DNA from: Candidatus Symbiopectobacterium endolongispinus
Lineage (GTDB): Bacteria > Pseudomonadota > Gammaproteobacteria > Enterobacterales > Enterobacteriaceae
DNA length: 64,000 nt
Assembly: GCF_018777385.1 (NCBI RefSeq)
Contig: NZ_JAFJYB010000002.1
Span: forward strand, 62,001-126,000
Reading direction: 5' to 3'
A model generated the notes under the pieces. That model had not been told where the DNA came from, did not search any database, and was given only the letters and a program-made list of their open reading frames with translations. The position numbers and the translations under genes were made by a program. The first letter of the stretch is position 1. Each line of letters opens with the position of its first letter. Positions 44,547 to 53,797 of this stretch are shown in pieces.

Positions 44547-44617
44547 ATATGTGTCAATAGTTTGCTTAAAAGACGAGCAATAATACTTTGATTAGCCGAT
44601 CAGCACAACAAAAACCT

Positions 44618-45373
44618 TCAAAAGCAATCTTTCTTGCTACGTAATTGGGCGAAAACTTGCCAATCCTTTATGTTTTCAGGTTTTGTTTTTAATTTTCCTT
44701 TTAAATCATTGTCATAGCACCTAAGAAAAAGGTTGATTTTTCGTTCAAGACCAAGGGTGGTTGGCAACGTTGATTGAGATTTATCTCGTAATAGCCTGAT
44801 TTCAGAAAGATAAGCGGCAATATTGCACTCTTCAGGCCAGATAGTGTGAGCAAACTCAAGATTTGACAGGGTGTACTCGTGTGCACAGCAAATGCGTGTT
44901 TCATCAGGTAATTTTGATATTTCCTCAATTGATTCATGCATTTGCTTGGGGGTTCCTTCAAAAATTCGCCCACATCCAGCCGAAAACAACGTATCTCCGC
45001 AGAACAAATAGGGGGCAGAGTAGTACGAAATATGACCTAAAGTGTGACCCGGCACAGAAAATACGGAGAAATCCGAATTGAGTAACTGAATGTGATCGCC
45101 ATCGCGCAAAATGCGTGTTGCACCATGCTGCGCTGTCTCCTCAGGGCCATAAATCGGCAAGTCAGGGTAAGTCTTCTGGATATCAGGTACCCCCGCCACA
45201 TGGTCATTGTGATGGTGGGTGAGTAACACTGCTACCGGTGTGAGTTGGTGTTTACGTAGCGCTTGTAATACTGGTTCTGCTTCACTGGGATCAACAATGA
45301 CACAACGGTGCTGTGCGTCATGTAATAGCCAAATGTAGTTGTCCGAAAGTGCGGCAATACTGATAAGATTCAT
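44618..45373 (-). CDS. gloB: Hydroxyacylglutathione hydrolase (glyoxalase II)
   Basis: GloB hydrolyses S-D-lactoylglutathione to D-lactate and glutathione, the second step of methylglyoxal detoxification. The 251-residue protein has the metallo-beta-lactamase metal motif HHHNDH near 53-58, the second-site HTLGH and GDTLFSAGCGR, and HEYT. The start MNLISIAALSDNY matches the family. Intact, divergent from yafS. With gsiABCD it keeps the glutathione-linked functions of this window working. Confidence 0.94.
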   Translation of the reverse strand: MNLISIAALSDNYIWLLHDAQHRCVIVDPSEAEPVLQALRKHQLTPVAVLLTHHHNDHVAGVPDIQKTYPDLPIYGPEETAQHGATRILRDGDHIQLLNSDFSVFSVPGHTLGHISYYSAPYLFCGDTLFSAGCGRIFEGTPKQMHESIEEISKLPDETRICCAHEYTLSNLEFAHTIWPEECNIAAYLSEIRLLRDKSQSTLPTTLGLERKINLFLRCYDNDLKGKLKTKPENIKDWQVFAQLRSKKDCF

Positions 45374-45576
45374 GTGATACTCCATTTATACACGTGATAT
45401 TTCAAGCTGCATGTGCGTTGGCTGCGTTCACTCACACGAATCACTTACCTGAGTAAGCATATCGGTATGGATGAACCTCATTTGTCCTTCTCTTGCCGCC
45501 TTCCTGCAACTCGAATTATTTAGTGTATATTACGTGGTCTGAGATAGCTATTGGGTCTGAGGGAGAATACTAATAT

Positions 45577-46311
45577 ATGAAGCCAGCGCATACGCCTCAG
45601 GCATATTCTTCACCAATGTGTTGGGAGGATATCCCTTGGGGCGCACATTACCAGAAGGCGCTTGAACATGCATTGGCAGCATGGTGGCCGCGTGTGTTCG
45701 GCTTCCATTTACTGAAAGTCGGCGCGCTCAGCAACGCTATCGCGACGGACACGTGTGCCATTTCCCATCAGGTTAATATCAACCCGAGTGTTGCTGATGA
45801 TGTGCATGTTTTGGCCGATCCTTACCAGTTGCCCTTTTCTAAGAAATCTATCGATGCCTGCTTGCTGGCGCATACGCTCTCTTATTCATCGGATCCACAC
45901 CGTATTCTACGTGAAGTGGATAGGGTGCTGATCAATGATGGATGGTTATTGTTGAGTGGGTTTAATCCAATAAGCCTGCTCGTGGCTGGAAAGCTGACGC
46001 CCGGCCTTCGTCAATGCCAGCCCTATTGTGCGCGCATGTTCACGCAGATGCGTATGATCGATTGGCTCAGCTTGCTCAATTATGAAGTGCTGTATCAGGG
46101 AACCTTCCACGTGGTGCCGTGGAAGATACCGCAGATGATCACAACATCAGCACCTCACTCAACTCCCTTAGGTTGCCTGATGCTCCTTGTTGCACGTAAA
46201 CGTACCATCCCGCTTACCATGTCCCCTTTGCGCCAAAGGTTCAACAAGCTACCGGTGCGCAGAGCCGTTGGGGCAACCAAGAGTTACCGTAAAGGGTACC
46301 GCCCATTCTGA
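45577..46311 (+). CDS. yafS: SAM-dependent methyltransferase YafS
   Basis: A 244-residue class I methyltransferase-like protein matching E. coli YafS (ISHQVN, SVDACLLAHTL-type motif as IDACLLAHTLSYSSDPHR, VLINDGWLLLSGFNP). The substrate is not known. The C-terminus VGATKSYRKG is conserved. It is convergent with rnhA, 5 bp apart, as in E. coli. Intact. Confidence 0.92.
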   Translation: MKPAHTPQAYSSPMCWEDIPWGAHYQKALEHALAAWWPRVFGFHLLKVGALSNAIATDTCAISHQVNINPSVADDVHVLADPYQLPFSKKSIDACLLAHTLSYSSDPHRILREVDRVLINDGWLLLSGFNPISLLVAGKLTPGLRQCQPYCARMFTQMRMIDWLSLLNYEVLYQGTFHVVPWKIPQMITTSAPHSTPLGCLMLLVARKRTIPLTMSPLRQRFNKLPVRRAVGATKSYRKGYRPF

Positions 46312-46316
46312 GCGGA

Positions 46317-46781
46317 TTATTCCGGCTGATAGCCCGTATCGTCCTGCGTCGGGTGCGAGGCAGCCTGGCGTGCCAGTTCATCACATTTCTCGTTCTCGGG
46401 ATGACCCACATGGCCCTTAACCCACTCCCAACGCATCGTATGCCGCTGAATGGCGGCATCCAGCCGCTGCCAGAGATCGATATTCTTAACTGGCTTTTTG
46501 TCAGCGGTTTTCCAGCCTTTAAGTTTCCAATTGTGGATCCAGCGCGTGATACCCTGCCGCACATATTGGCTATCGGTACTCAGTACCACCGTACACGGAG
46601 TCGTCAATGTTTCCAGAGCGGCAATCGCTGCCATCAACTCCATGCGATTATTGGTTGTCAGGTGATAACCGGCACTCAAGGTTTTTTTGTGCTGCTTGTA
46701 GCGCAGTACAACGCCATAACCACCCGAGCCGGGATTTCCCAGACAAGAACCATCAGTGAAAATTTCTACCTGCTTTGTCAT
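46317..46781 (-). CDS. rnhA: Ribonuclease HI
   Basis: RNase HI removes RNA from RNA-DNA hybrids during replication and R-loop repair. The 154-residue protein (E. coli 155) keeps all catalytic residues: Asp10 (FTDGSC), Glu48 (NRMELMA), Asp70 (LSTDSQYV), His124 (VKGHVGH) and Asp134 (EKCDELA). It is divergent from dnaQ with the short shared promoter region known from E. coli. Confidence 0.97.
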   Translation of the reverse strand: MTKQVEIFTDGSCLGNPGSGGYGVVLRYKQHKKTLSAGYHLTTNNRMELMAAIAALETLTTPCTVVLSTDSQYVRQGITRWIHNWKLKGWKTADKKPVKNIDLWQRLDAAIQRHTMRWEWVKGHVGHPENEKCDELARQAASHPTQDDTGYQPE

Positions 46782-46838
46782 CTCTGGTAGACTCTGCCTT
46801 AATCATAAAAACCGTAAGTCTGACATAAAACGAAAGCG

Positions 46839-47573
46839 ATGAGCATTGCAATTACACGACAGATCGTTCTGGATACCGAAACCACGGGGATGAATAGGCT
46901 CGGCGTTCATTATGAAGGCCATAAAATCATTGAGATTGGTGCGGTAGAGGTCATTAATCGCCGCCTGACGGGGCGCCATTATCATGTGTATATCAAGCCT
47001 GATAGGCTGGTTGATCCGGAAGCGTTCATGGTCCACGGCATCAGCGATGAATTTTTACAAGATAAACCTGCCTACGCTGAGATAGCCGAGGAGTTTATTG
47101 AGTTCATTAGCGGTGCGGAACTGGTTATTCATAATGCCGCGTTTGATATTGGCTTTATGGACTACGAATTTCGGATGCTGAATCGGGATATCCCGAAGAC
47201 AGAGACTTTTTGCAAGATAACTGATAGCCTCATGGTCGCGCGTAAGCTGTTTCCTGGTAAAAGAAACAGCCTGGATGCATTGTGCGACCGTTATCAGATA
47301 GATAACAGCAAACGAACGCTACACGGGGCGTTACTCGACGCCGAAATTCTGGCTGATGTCTATCTGGCCATGACGGGGGGACAAACCTCTTTGGCGTTTG
47401 CCATGGAGAGTGACACGCAGCAAGTGAGTACAGAAAGTGAGAGCGTGCAGCGAATTACGCACCAAGCGTCTGCTTTGCCCATCATTTATGCCAGTCCGGA
47501 AGAACTGGCAGCTCATGAAACGCGCCTCGATCTGATTGCCAAAAAGGGGGGCAGTTGCTTGTGGCGCCAGTAA
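46839..47573 (+). CDS. dnaQ: DNA polymerase III epsilon subunit (proofreading exonuclease)
   Basis: DnaQ is the 3'-5' exonuclease of Pol III. The 244-residue protein has Exo I (LDTETTGMN near 11-19), Exo II (VIHNAAFDIGFMD) and Exo III (LHGALLDAEILADVY), and the C-terminal alpha-subunit-binding tail ending GGSCLWRQ. Intact, so loss of proofreading does not explain the many lesions nearby. Followed by tRNA-Asp as in E. coli. Confidence 0.96.
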   Translation: MSIAITRQIVLDTETTGMNRLGVHYEGHKIIEIGAVEVINRRLTGRHYHVYIKPDRLVDPEAFMVHGISDEFLQDKPAYAEIAEEFIEFISGAELVIHNAAFDIGFMDYEFRMLNRDIPKTETFCKITDSLMVARKLFPGKRNSLDALCDRYQIDNSKRTLHGALLDAEILADVYLAMTGGQTSLAFAMESDTQQVSTESESVQRITHQASALPIIYASPEELAAHETRLDLIAKKGGSCLWRQ

Positions 47574-47673
47574 TCATCATTCCATTGATGATGATTGCAG
47601 CATGGCGCTGGAATTATAAACAAACAGTATGATCACCTTAGTATTCATCCCGCTCGTAAGGGCATGTTAATGG

Positions 47674-47752
47674 GGAGCGGTAGTTCAGTCGGTTAGAATA
47701 CCTGCCTGTCACGCAGGGGGGGGTGCGGGTTCGAGTCCCGTCCGTTCCGCCA
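47674..47752 (+). tRNA. aspV: tRNA-Asp(GTC) with enlarged variable loop
   Basis: Acceptor GGAGCGG/CCGTTCC, D-arm, anticodon loop CTGTCAC (anticodon GTC), T-loop TTCGAGT and CCA match E. coli tRNA-Asp. The total is 79 nt rather than 77: after the anticodon stem (GCAGG) there is GGGGGGT before the T-stem GCGGG, where E. coli has GGGTC. A G8 run causes this. The gene lies directly after dnaQ, at the aspV position. Confidence 0.88.
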
Positions 47753-47763
47753 ATAACTAAAGG

Positions 47764-47799
47764 ATGCTGATATAAGTTCGCTTATATCAGCATTTTTTT
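47764..47799 (+). terminator. Rho-independent terminator after tRNA-Asp
   Basis: A 13-bp perfect stem ATGCTGATATAAG / CTTATATCAGCAT with a TTCG tetraloop followed by seven T. An AT-rich but very regular terminator 11 bp after the tRNA. Confidence 0.92.
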
Positions 47800-48658
47800 G
47801 CTTTTTCGATGCGTGTTGAATTTATCACCAGTAAAGAAAACGAAATGGTGTAGCATTTCCTGCGTTGAAAATGCTAAGTATTAGCCACGATGCTGGCTTT
47901 TAGCGCTGGCTAGATGACATCTATTTATTATATCGTGTGAATGAGCGCGTTCCCCGCCGTGTTAGATATTATCGATTATAAGAGTTTTGAACAGATAATT
48001 TATGTTTTATTTTCTCAGTCTATTCCATACCTCCTTTACTGAAGATCATGTGCGTTACCCTCTGTCTGTGCTTGTTATTACGTTTGAATGCTAATAAATT
48101 CACAATAAAACAATATATTATCCATGATGGAAAGAACGGGTGCCAGATAAATAATGTGTATGTGAAGGGTTCACACTCTCATCCCTCTACTTGTCCGCTT
48201 ATTTTTACTTGTTGTTTTATTATAAAGATCGATATTTTATTCTTTTGTCTTCGAATGTTTAGTGTGAACTGCTAAATGTTGATTTCTCATTCATTTTATA
48301 ATGAGCTGATGTAAATAGGTCGTTTTTTAATGCTTTTATTAATGAATATCTGTTTGATTTGTTTTTGTTGGTTATTCTTATCGTGTGTTTGAAGAAAGGT
48401 AATATTAATTGTTGTTTGTTTTATGTGTGTACTTTTCATAAGTAAGAGAAATCTTATTATTTTTTGATTTTTGCTAGTGTTTTGTTAATTGATAGGTTTT
48501 GGCAATTGTTTTTCTTGGGTTTTCTTTGTAAATATTGCCATTGTTAATGGCGAAAAAGAGATGTTATAAAATCCCCGCAAAATAATGAGTGTTGAATATT
48601 ACCAAGTCGAAAAAAGACGTGGTGAAATAATAGCATTAATAAATGGAGAGGATTGGAT
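47800..48658. other. 859-bp AT-rich gap before the Tad locus
   Basis: No gene recognised; short frames look random. The base composition drops sharply compared with dnaQ, which fits the edge of a transferred segment beginning at tRNA-Asp. The promoter for flp should lie in the last 150 bp. Confidence 0.5.
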
Positions 48659-48898
48659 ATGTATTCTTTAGCAAGTTATGTTCAGGGAAAGTCGATCGTG
48701 AGTTATGTGTATTTTACTGAAGCAATGCACAATTTTAAAAATGATCAGTGTGGGGTAACCGCTGTTGAATATGCTATTGTGGCCGCTGGTATTGCTGCGG
48801 TGGTTACGGTTATTTTTGGTGAAAACGGACCTGTTAGAGAAATGTTGTCAGGCATCTTCACCAAGATCAAAACTACAGTGGAGAGTTCTGTAAAATAG
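48659..48898 (+). CDS. flp: Flp-type IVb pilin
   Basis: Major pilin of the Tad (tight adherence) system. The 79-residue precursor has the Flp motif GVTAVEYAIVAAGIAAVV: a prepilin-peptidase site (G before V-T-A-V-E-Y) followed by the hydrophobic assembly helix. The leader is long (about 34 residues), as is common for Flp. ATG 48659 follows GGAGAGG. Intact, but much of the machinery downstream is missing. Confidence 0.88.
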   Translation: MYSLASYVQGKSIVSYVYFTEAMHNFKNDQCGVTAVEYAIVAAGIAAVVTVIFGENGPVREMLSGIFTKIKTTVESSVK

Positions 48899-49107
48899 AG
48901 GTTATTAACTACCCTATGAAAAATTGAAGCGATACTTTAACCTGAAAACAGGTACTTTGTATCTGCATGTGTGTATAAAGTGCCTGTTTCGAACGCTTTT
49001 GTTGAGCTCATGCGGTAGCTATATGTCAAAAAAAGAGGGGGTTCTTATAATGGGTATTATACCTGATTATAATTTTATAACAACAGCGAAAGCGGATTAG
49101 CGTTGAA

Positions 49108-49947
49108 ATGAAAAAGAGCGCATTGATTATTTACATGTTAATGATTCTGACTGGTAGCATTGGTATTTTATTCTATATGAAATCCGCACGTACGCCGACA
49201 CCAGGAACGAGTGAAATGCGGGGAAATTCTTTAACAGAAACCATTGTCGTGGCCGTCGCCCAGCGAGACCTGTCTGCCAACAATGTTCTGAAGAAAGAAG
49301 ATTTTCAATTGAAAAATATATCTGTATCACCAGAAAGCACTGATATGCAGTTCAATATAAAAGAAAATGACCTTATTCATTGGGCACTTAAAAGTGCGGT
49401 AGCCAAAGGCACCTACCTTCAACCAACTGCGTTGGTTGAAGGTAGTGATGATTATATCGCTATGTTTATCATGCCAGGAAATGTGCTTTATCCCTTTGAG
49501 TTAGATGTTTCTGATAATTATCTGTTAACCAATTTAAAGCCAGGTGCCAGTGTGGATATCTATCTTTCCTATGGACTCCGTCAAGACGATAACGGAAGTG
49601 AGGACATCATCTCGCCCGCGAAGTCGATTCGCGATACACGGCTTAAACCCCTGATGATCAATAGGCGTGTATTGGCAATTCGTCGGGTAAACCAGGATGA
49701 AAAAGAGAAGTCTCAAGAAAGCAGAAGCCAACTCCTGGTTGAACTGAGAGATGCAGAAATCAAGCTGCTAAAAAGATTAGAAGGCAACGCCAGAATACTG
49801 CTATTTCCCACGGCCAGAAACCCTATTGACTTACGTTCGAGAGGTAGTGAAACGCTATCCGGCAAAGAGGCAATATGGCCCGTCAGTAGTGCCCCCCCAC
49901 TGTTTGATGAACCTCGCTCGCGGCCCACACACGAGTGGCGCGGTTAA
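49108..49947 (+). CDS. rcpC: Tad pilus assembly protein RcpC/CpaB
   Basis: A 279-residue periplasmic protein with an N-terminal membrane anchor (LIIYMLMILTGSIGILFYM) and an SAF-like domain (VVAVAQRDLSANNVLKKEDFQ, AVAKGTYLQPTALVEG), the arrangement of CpaB/RcpC. It helps secretin assembly or gating in Tad. It follows flp after a 209-bp gap where the prepilin peptidase tadV would be expected, but no tadV is seen. Intact. Confidence 0.87.
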   Translation: MKKSALIIYMLMILTGSIGILFYMKSARTPTPGTSEMRGNSLTETIVVAVAQRDLSANNVLKKEDFQLKNISVSPESTDMQFNIKENDLIHWALKSAVAKGTYLQPTALVEGSDDYIAMFIMPGNVLYPFELDVSDNYLLTNLKPGASVDIYLSYGLRQDDNGSEDIISPAKSIRDTRLKPLMINRRVLAIRRVNQDEKEKSQESRSQLLVELRDAEIKLLKRLEGNARILLFPTARNPIDLRSRGSETLSGKEAIWPVSSAPPLFDEPRSRPTHEWRG

Positions 49948-50000
49948 CAGGTCTTGCCTGTTGGGGCTGATAGGGAAATTTTAACAGAGGAAAAAGTTTG

Positions 50001-51320
50001 ATGATGAAGCGCTTCCCATTTCACGCTCGCCTGATGCTAGCACTGATTTTATTGTGTCCGTTAACCACAATGGCCGATCAACTCTTTTTAAAGCCTGGGC
50101 AGTCAAAAACATTACGAACCAAAGGGCGTGTTAATACGGTATTTATCTCAGATCCCTCAGTAGCGGACTATAAAGTATTGAATGAAAACACCATCGTATT
50201 GTATGCGAAGGTCCCCGGTATTTCAGAGGTCACTGCCTATGATGCTGACACAAAAATTTTGGCTGATTTACAAATAAATGTTGATTCATTTCTGGGGGAT
50301 ATCAATCAGCGCATTGTGGTTGAGTTTCCCGGTAGTCAGGTGGTAGTTAAGAGTTTTATCAGCAGTGAAGGTAAATCTTATATCCTGACGGGGACTATGC
50401 CCGATGAGGAAACCCGTGGGGCGGTATATCAGTTAGTGGGCAGTGTCGTAGGGAAGGAAAGCCGAGATCTGAAGGTAAAGTATAATACTGATGATCGGGA
50501 AAGCTCAGAAGTTTTCTTTATGGCAAACAAAATCTATAGCAATGTAATAAACAGATTACAATTACCCTCATCCAATCAAATTAACGTAAAGCTCAGCGTT
50601 GTTGAGGTAAGTAAAAAATTCACAGACACTTTGGGGATCGAATGGAGTAATTTAACCCTTAGTGGACTGATTAAAGTAAATGGGGTTATTAATGACCCTG
50701 GTGTTTTCAGTTTGATTGGTCTTAAATGTGGATTCGATGCAGAAAATATCAGTACCACAATCAGCGCTGTTAATAATGACAGTTTGGCTCGGGTACTCGC
50801 TCAACCTAATCTCACCGTGTTGTCCGGTGAAGTGGCCAGCTTTTTAGTCGGCGGTGAAATCCCGCTGTTAGTACAAAGTAAAGAGGGTACAACCATACAA
50901 TATAAAGAATATGGTATTCGATTAAATGTTGCTGCTAAAGTTGAAAAGAAACAGAAAATAAAATTGTTGGTTTCTAACGAAATCAGCAGTTTTTCAGGGA
51001 GTTATGCATATAATAATTACAGCATACCTCAGATAAAAACGCGGCGTTCCAGCTCTACGATAGAAGTGGCCGATGGTGATAGCTTTGTGATTGGAGGCTT
51101 ACTTAATGAAGAGGATGTGGAATCACTGACCAAGGTCCCTTTCATTAATGATATTCCTATTCTTGGGGCGCTGGCGCGTAAATCTCACACGGAAAGAAAT
51201 AAAACAGAATTGGTGGTCTTTGCGACTGTCGATCTGGTTAAACCAGTGTCTTCGGCATCACGACATAAAATTCAGTTACCTGAATATCACCGTAGCTCAT
51301 CCGTTCAATTATTTTTTTAA
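50001..51320 (+). CDS. rcpA: Tad secretin RcpA/CpaC
   Basis: Outer-membrane secretin, about 439 aa. Signal peptide to TTMA near residue 26, an N-terminal BON/pilus-like domain (LFLKPGQSKTLRTKGRV, VFISDPSVADYKV), the secretin core with VLAQPNLTVLSGEVASFLVGGEIP and the C-terminal TELVVFATVDLVKPV. ATG 50001 is preferred for its GAGGAAAAAG. The tail beyond VKPVS runs into sequence that looks like the start region of tadZ in another frame, so the normal end and rcpB may have been deleted. Confidence 0.85.
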   Translation: MMKRFPFHARLMLALILLCPLTTMADQLFLKPGQSKTLRTKGRVNTVFISDPSVADYKVLNENTIVLYAKVPGISEVTAYDADTKILADLQINVDSFLGDINQRIVVEFPGSQVVVKSFISSEGKSYILTGTMPDEETRGAVYQLVGSVVGKESRDLKVKYNTDDRESSEVFFMANKIYSNVINRLQLPSSNQINVKLSVVEVSKKFTDTLGIEWSNLTLSGLIKVNGVINDPGVFSLIGLKCGFDAENISTTISAVNNDSLARVLAQPNLTVLSGEVASFLVGGEIPLLVQSKEGTTIQYKEYGIRLNVAAKVEKKQKIKLLVSNEISSFSGSYAYNNYSIPQIKTRRSSSTIEVADGDSFVIGGLLNEEDVESLTKVPFINDIPILGALARKSHTERNKTELVVFATVDLVKPVSSASRHKIQLPEYHRSSSVQLFF

Positions 51321-52307
51321 TAGTGGTGTAGATAAAAATACCCGTGAAGGACGGCTTGCCAGTGATGCCATCGCGGTTATTGTCGATATTGGCGATGTGG
51401 ATAATGTTGAACTTATTATGCAGATGGTTGCACTACTCATCCCGGTTTCGGCAAAACCGATTCTGGTGGGCAATAATGACTCAATCCGCTTTGCACATGC
51501 GTTGATGATGGCAGGAACCAACTATCGGCATATTGGATCACAGTTAGCGCAATTGCCCGATCTGATTCGTGACCCTATTCCGGCTACGCATAACCGAGTG
51601 ACGATGAAAATCAGCGTTCTGGGATGCAAGGGTGGGGCAGGAGCATCCACTGTGGCGCATCAGCTTTTTAAGGCTGCGGGAATGCTGACCTCAATACCCA
51701 TGCTGTTGGTGCAGGGTTGCAGCGGCAGTCGGGATTTGGATTTATTGTTAGCTAAAGCGTTACCCAAAACGACGGCAGCATTGCCGATCTTACCGCTCAT
51801 CAGCCGGTAAAGATGGAAACGTGCGACGCAGCATGGCTGTATGAGGATACCGCGTTTAATCGATATAATCTGGCTTTCTTTGATCATGGAATTCATACAC
51901 ACCTCGAACAGCAACTGGAACAGGTATTTATGCAGTCCCATGTCATTGTGTTGGTAATTTCACGGGCGTTAGCCTCATTGCGTGTGGCGAAAAATATACT
52001 GGAAGAGCATAAACGTTTCTTGCTGGCAAACCCACTGAAAGAAACGCGTATTTTTCTGTGTTTAAACGAGAGTCATCCCAAAAGTACGGATGAGCTTGTT
52101 AATACTGATATTGAAGAATATCTCGGGCTCGCTATTTTTAGCGTAAATGCCTACAACGTTCATCGTAATCAACCCTCCTCAGAGAGTTCACTTTATCGAC
52201 TTGCTGCTCACCTGTTAGGCAAGTCGTTGGGCCCTAAGCCCTCTCGTAAGATTCTGTTTTCCCTGCCGACTTTTCGTCGTACTGCGCGTCAAAATACGGT
52301 CGTGTGA
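51307..52307 (+). pseudogene. tadZ: TadZ/CpaE-type ATPase, start lost and frameshifted
   Basis: TadZ localises the Tad machine to the pole. The readable part shows the receiver-like domain (AIAVIVDIGDVDNVELIMQM, PILVGNNDSIRFA) and a ParA/MinD-type ATPase with a deviant Walker A as GCKGGAGASTVAHQL. The frame shifts near 51785 (after LPKTTA, resuming SIADLTAHQPVKMET) and continues to NTVV at 52307. No start codon with an SD is visible; the N-terminal frame merges into rcpA, indicating a deletion between them. Confidence 0.8.
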
Positions 52308-52368
52308 TTTTTTGTCTTTTTGATATCTGAGCAGCGGGAAACGGAACAAGTGAAAGAGGGAAAAAGTG

Positions 52369-52530
52369 ATGAATATTGAAACTGAAATGACCAGCATACT
52401 GCTCTATTTCCGCGAGCAGGTGCTTAAAAATATCGATTTAGAGCGCATTGATGAGTTGAAAAATCAGCGCTATGCGCTGTTTCGAGAAGTTAACGACGCC
52501 ATTCAACGCGTGATGAATAACACAGGACAG
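52369..52530 (+). pseudogene. tadA: TadA/CpaF ATPase N-terminal fragment, cut by ISL3 element
   Basis: 54 N-terminal residues (MNIETEMTSILLYFREQVLKN..., continuing to NNTGQ) with a strong AGAGGGAAAAAGTG leader, located where tadA follows tadZ. The secretion ATPase itself is absent because the second ISL3 copy starts at 52531 and dinB lies on its other side. Assignment as tadA rests on position and the helical N-terminus typical of CpaF. Confidence 0.65.
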
Positions 52531-53797
52531 GGTCTTCCCCTATTATGGTGGGAGACTCATAACAACATGTTTAACCTGCCGTAATGGAACATCACTGCCA
52601 TCTTAAAGCGTTCTTTGTTCCGGTATCCTCTGGACTTGATCCGCAGCAGCCTTATCTTGCTGTTTAGTGACTCTGCATTACCGTTTGATACCCTGTGTTT
52701 CATGGCATTCAGGATCCCGTACAGTCGTTTACGTAACGTCCGGGCGGCGCTGCTTAGTAGCGGGACACCAACGTCTTTTGCCATCCCTATCCATTCCAGC
52801 CACAGACGCCTGCTGTGTTCGTCATACCGGCGGTTCCAGAGTTCCCGGGCCAGCGCCTTCATTGCCCAGCAACGGCTGGTATCAGGCAGAACCATCTGCG
52901 CTGCTTCCAGTCTTTCTGCTATTCGACCATGACGTTTATGGCGACCGTACAACCACAGATAACGGGAACGATGTGCACTTTTTCGTGCCGGTAACGGGAT
53001 GGTTTTCATCTCCAACTGTCGTGTTTTATCTACGACGGCACAGAGCATTTTCGCTACATGGAAGTGGTCGAACGCGATCTTCTCCACCGCGTTAGGCAGA
53101 TGGAGCCGCGCTGCGCTTATATAGGATAGATTCATGTCCATCGACAGGGTTTTAATGGATTCAATCTGGCGGTCACCCAGACTCCGGAGATAGCCAGCAA
53201 GACTTTCAACTCCGCGATCATCTTTGAGTTCCAATGCCTGTCCTTGGGTATCAGAGATAACGGTGACGTACTGATGCCCCTTTTTGAAAGCGACCTCATC
53301 AACACAGAGATGACGTGCGGCCTGAGGTGTTTTTCGACGGGCCAGTCCACGCTTAACCGCCCGTTGCATAATATTATCGACAGCATTCCAGCTCAGCCTC
53401 AGCTGTTTCCTGACGGCATCCACGGTGCTGATTTTCAGCCATGAGATAACGAACGACTCGAACAACAGCGTATACCGGCTACCGGGGCCGGCCCATGGAA
53501 CAGACAGCGTCTGGTAGCCATGCTCCGGGCACATAATACGGGGTACATCAGCTTCGACTATTGTCGCGAACTGACAGGTATCGAGATGGCGCCATTTACG
53601 ATGTCGGTGATCGTGAATAGGACAAGATTTCCCGCAGGTTGGACAGGTTAACTGAGTGTTTTTCGCAATCTCAACTGTAACGGTAACAGAACCGGCATTT
53701 TCATCGAGAGAAAGAGACTTTACCTGCCACGGAATAGACAGGTTGAGGATATGAGCGTAGAGAGACTTTTCGTCCATGGTGGTGACCTCTGGCGATT
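52531..53797 (-). mobile_element. ISL3-family insertion sequence, copy 2 (one end deleted)
   Basis: The left end GGTCTTCCCCTATTATGG and the whole transposase match copy 1. On the right, identity with copy 1 stops after tctggcgatt, and dinB coding sequence follows directly. The last 46 bp of copy 1, including its inverted repeat, are missing. The element can therefore not transpose by itself. Confidence 0.87.
52557..53777 (-). CDS. ISL3-family transposase, copy 2
   Basis: 406 residues, identical to copy 1 apart from the region near the C-terminus (KMAVMF and NMLL instead of KVAVMF and NMGL). The zinc-finger and DDE features are the same. The protein is complete, so it could still act in trans on copy 1 although its own element has lost one end. 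Confidence 0.92.
   Translation of the reverse strand: MDEKSLYAHILNLSIPWQVKSLSLDENAGSVTVTVEIAKNTQLTCPTCGKSCPIHDHRHRKWRHLDTCQFATIVEADVPRIMCPEHGYQTLSVPWAGPGSRYTLLFESFVISWLKISTVDAVRKQLRLSWNAVDNIMQRAVKRGLARRKTPQAARHLCVDEVAFKKGHQYVTVISDTQGQALELKDDRGVESLAGYLRSLGDRQIESIKTLSMDMNLSYISAARLHLPNAVEKIAFDHFHVAKMLCAVVDKTRQLEMKTIPLPARKSAHRSRYLWLYGRHKRHGRIAERLEAAQMVLPDTSRCWAMKALARELWNRRYDEHSRRLWLEWIGMAKDVGVPLLSSAARTLRKRLYGILNAMKHRVSNGNAESLNSKIRLLRIKSRGYRNKERFKMAVMFHYGRLNMLL

Noticed and set aside
48048..48275. 75-codon plus-strand frame upstream of flp
   Set aside because: Composition is low-complexity, no SD or homology; likely chance.
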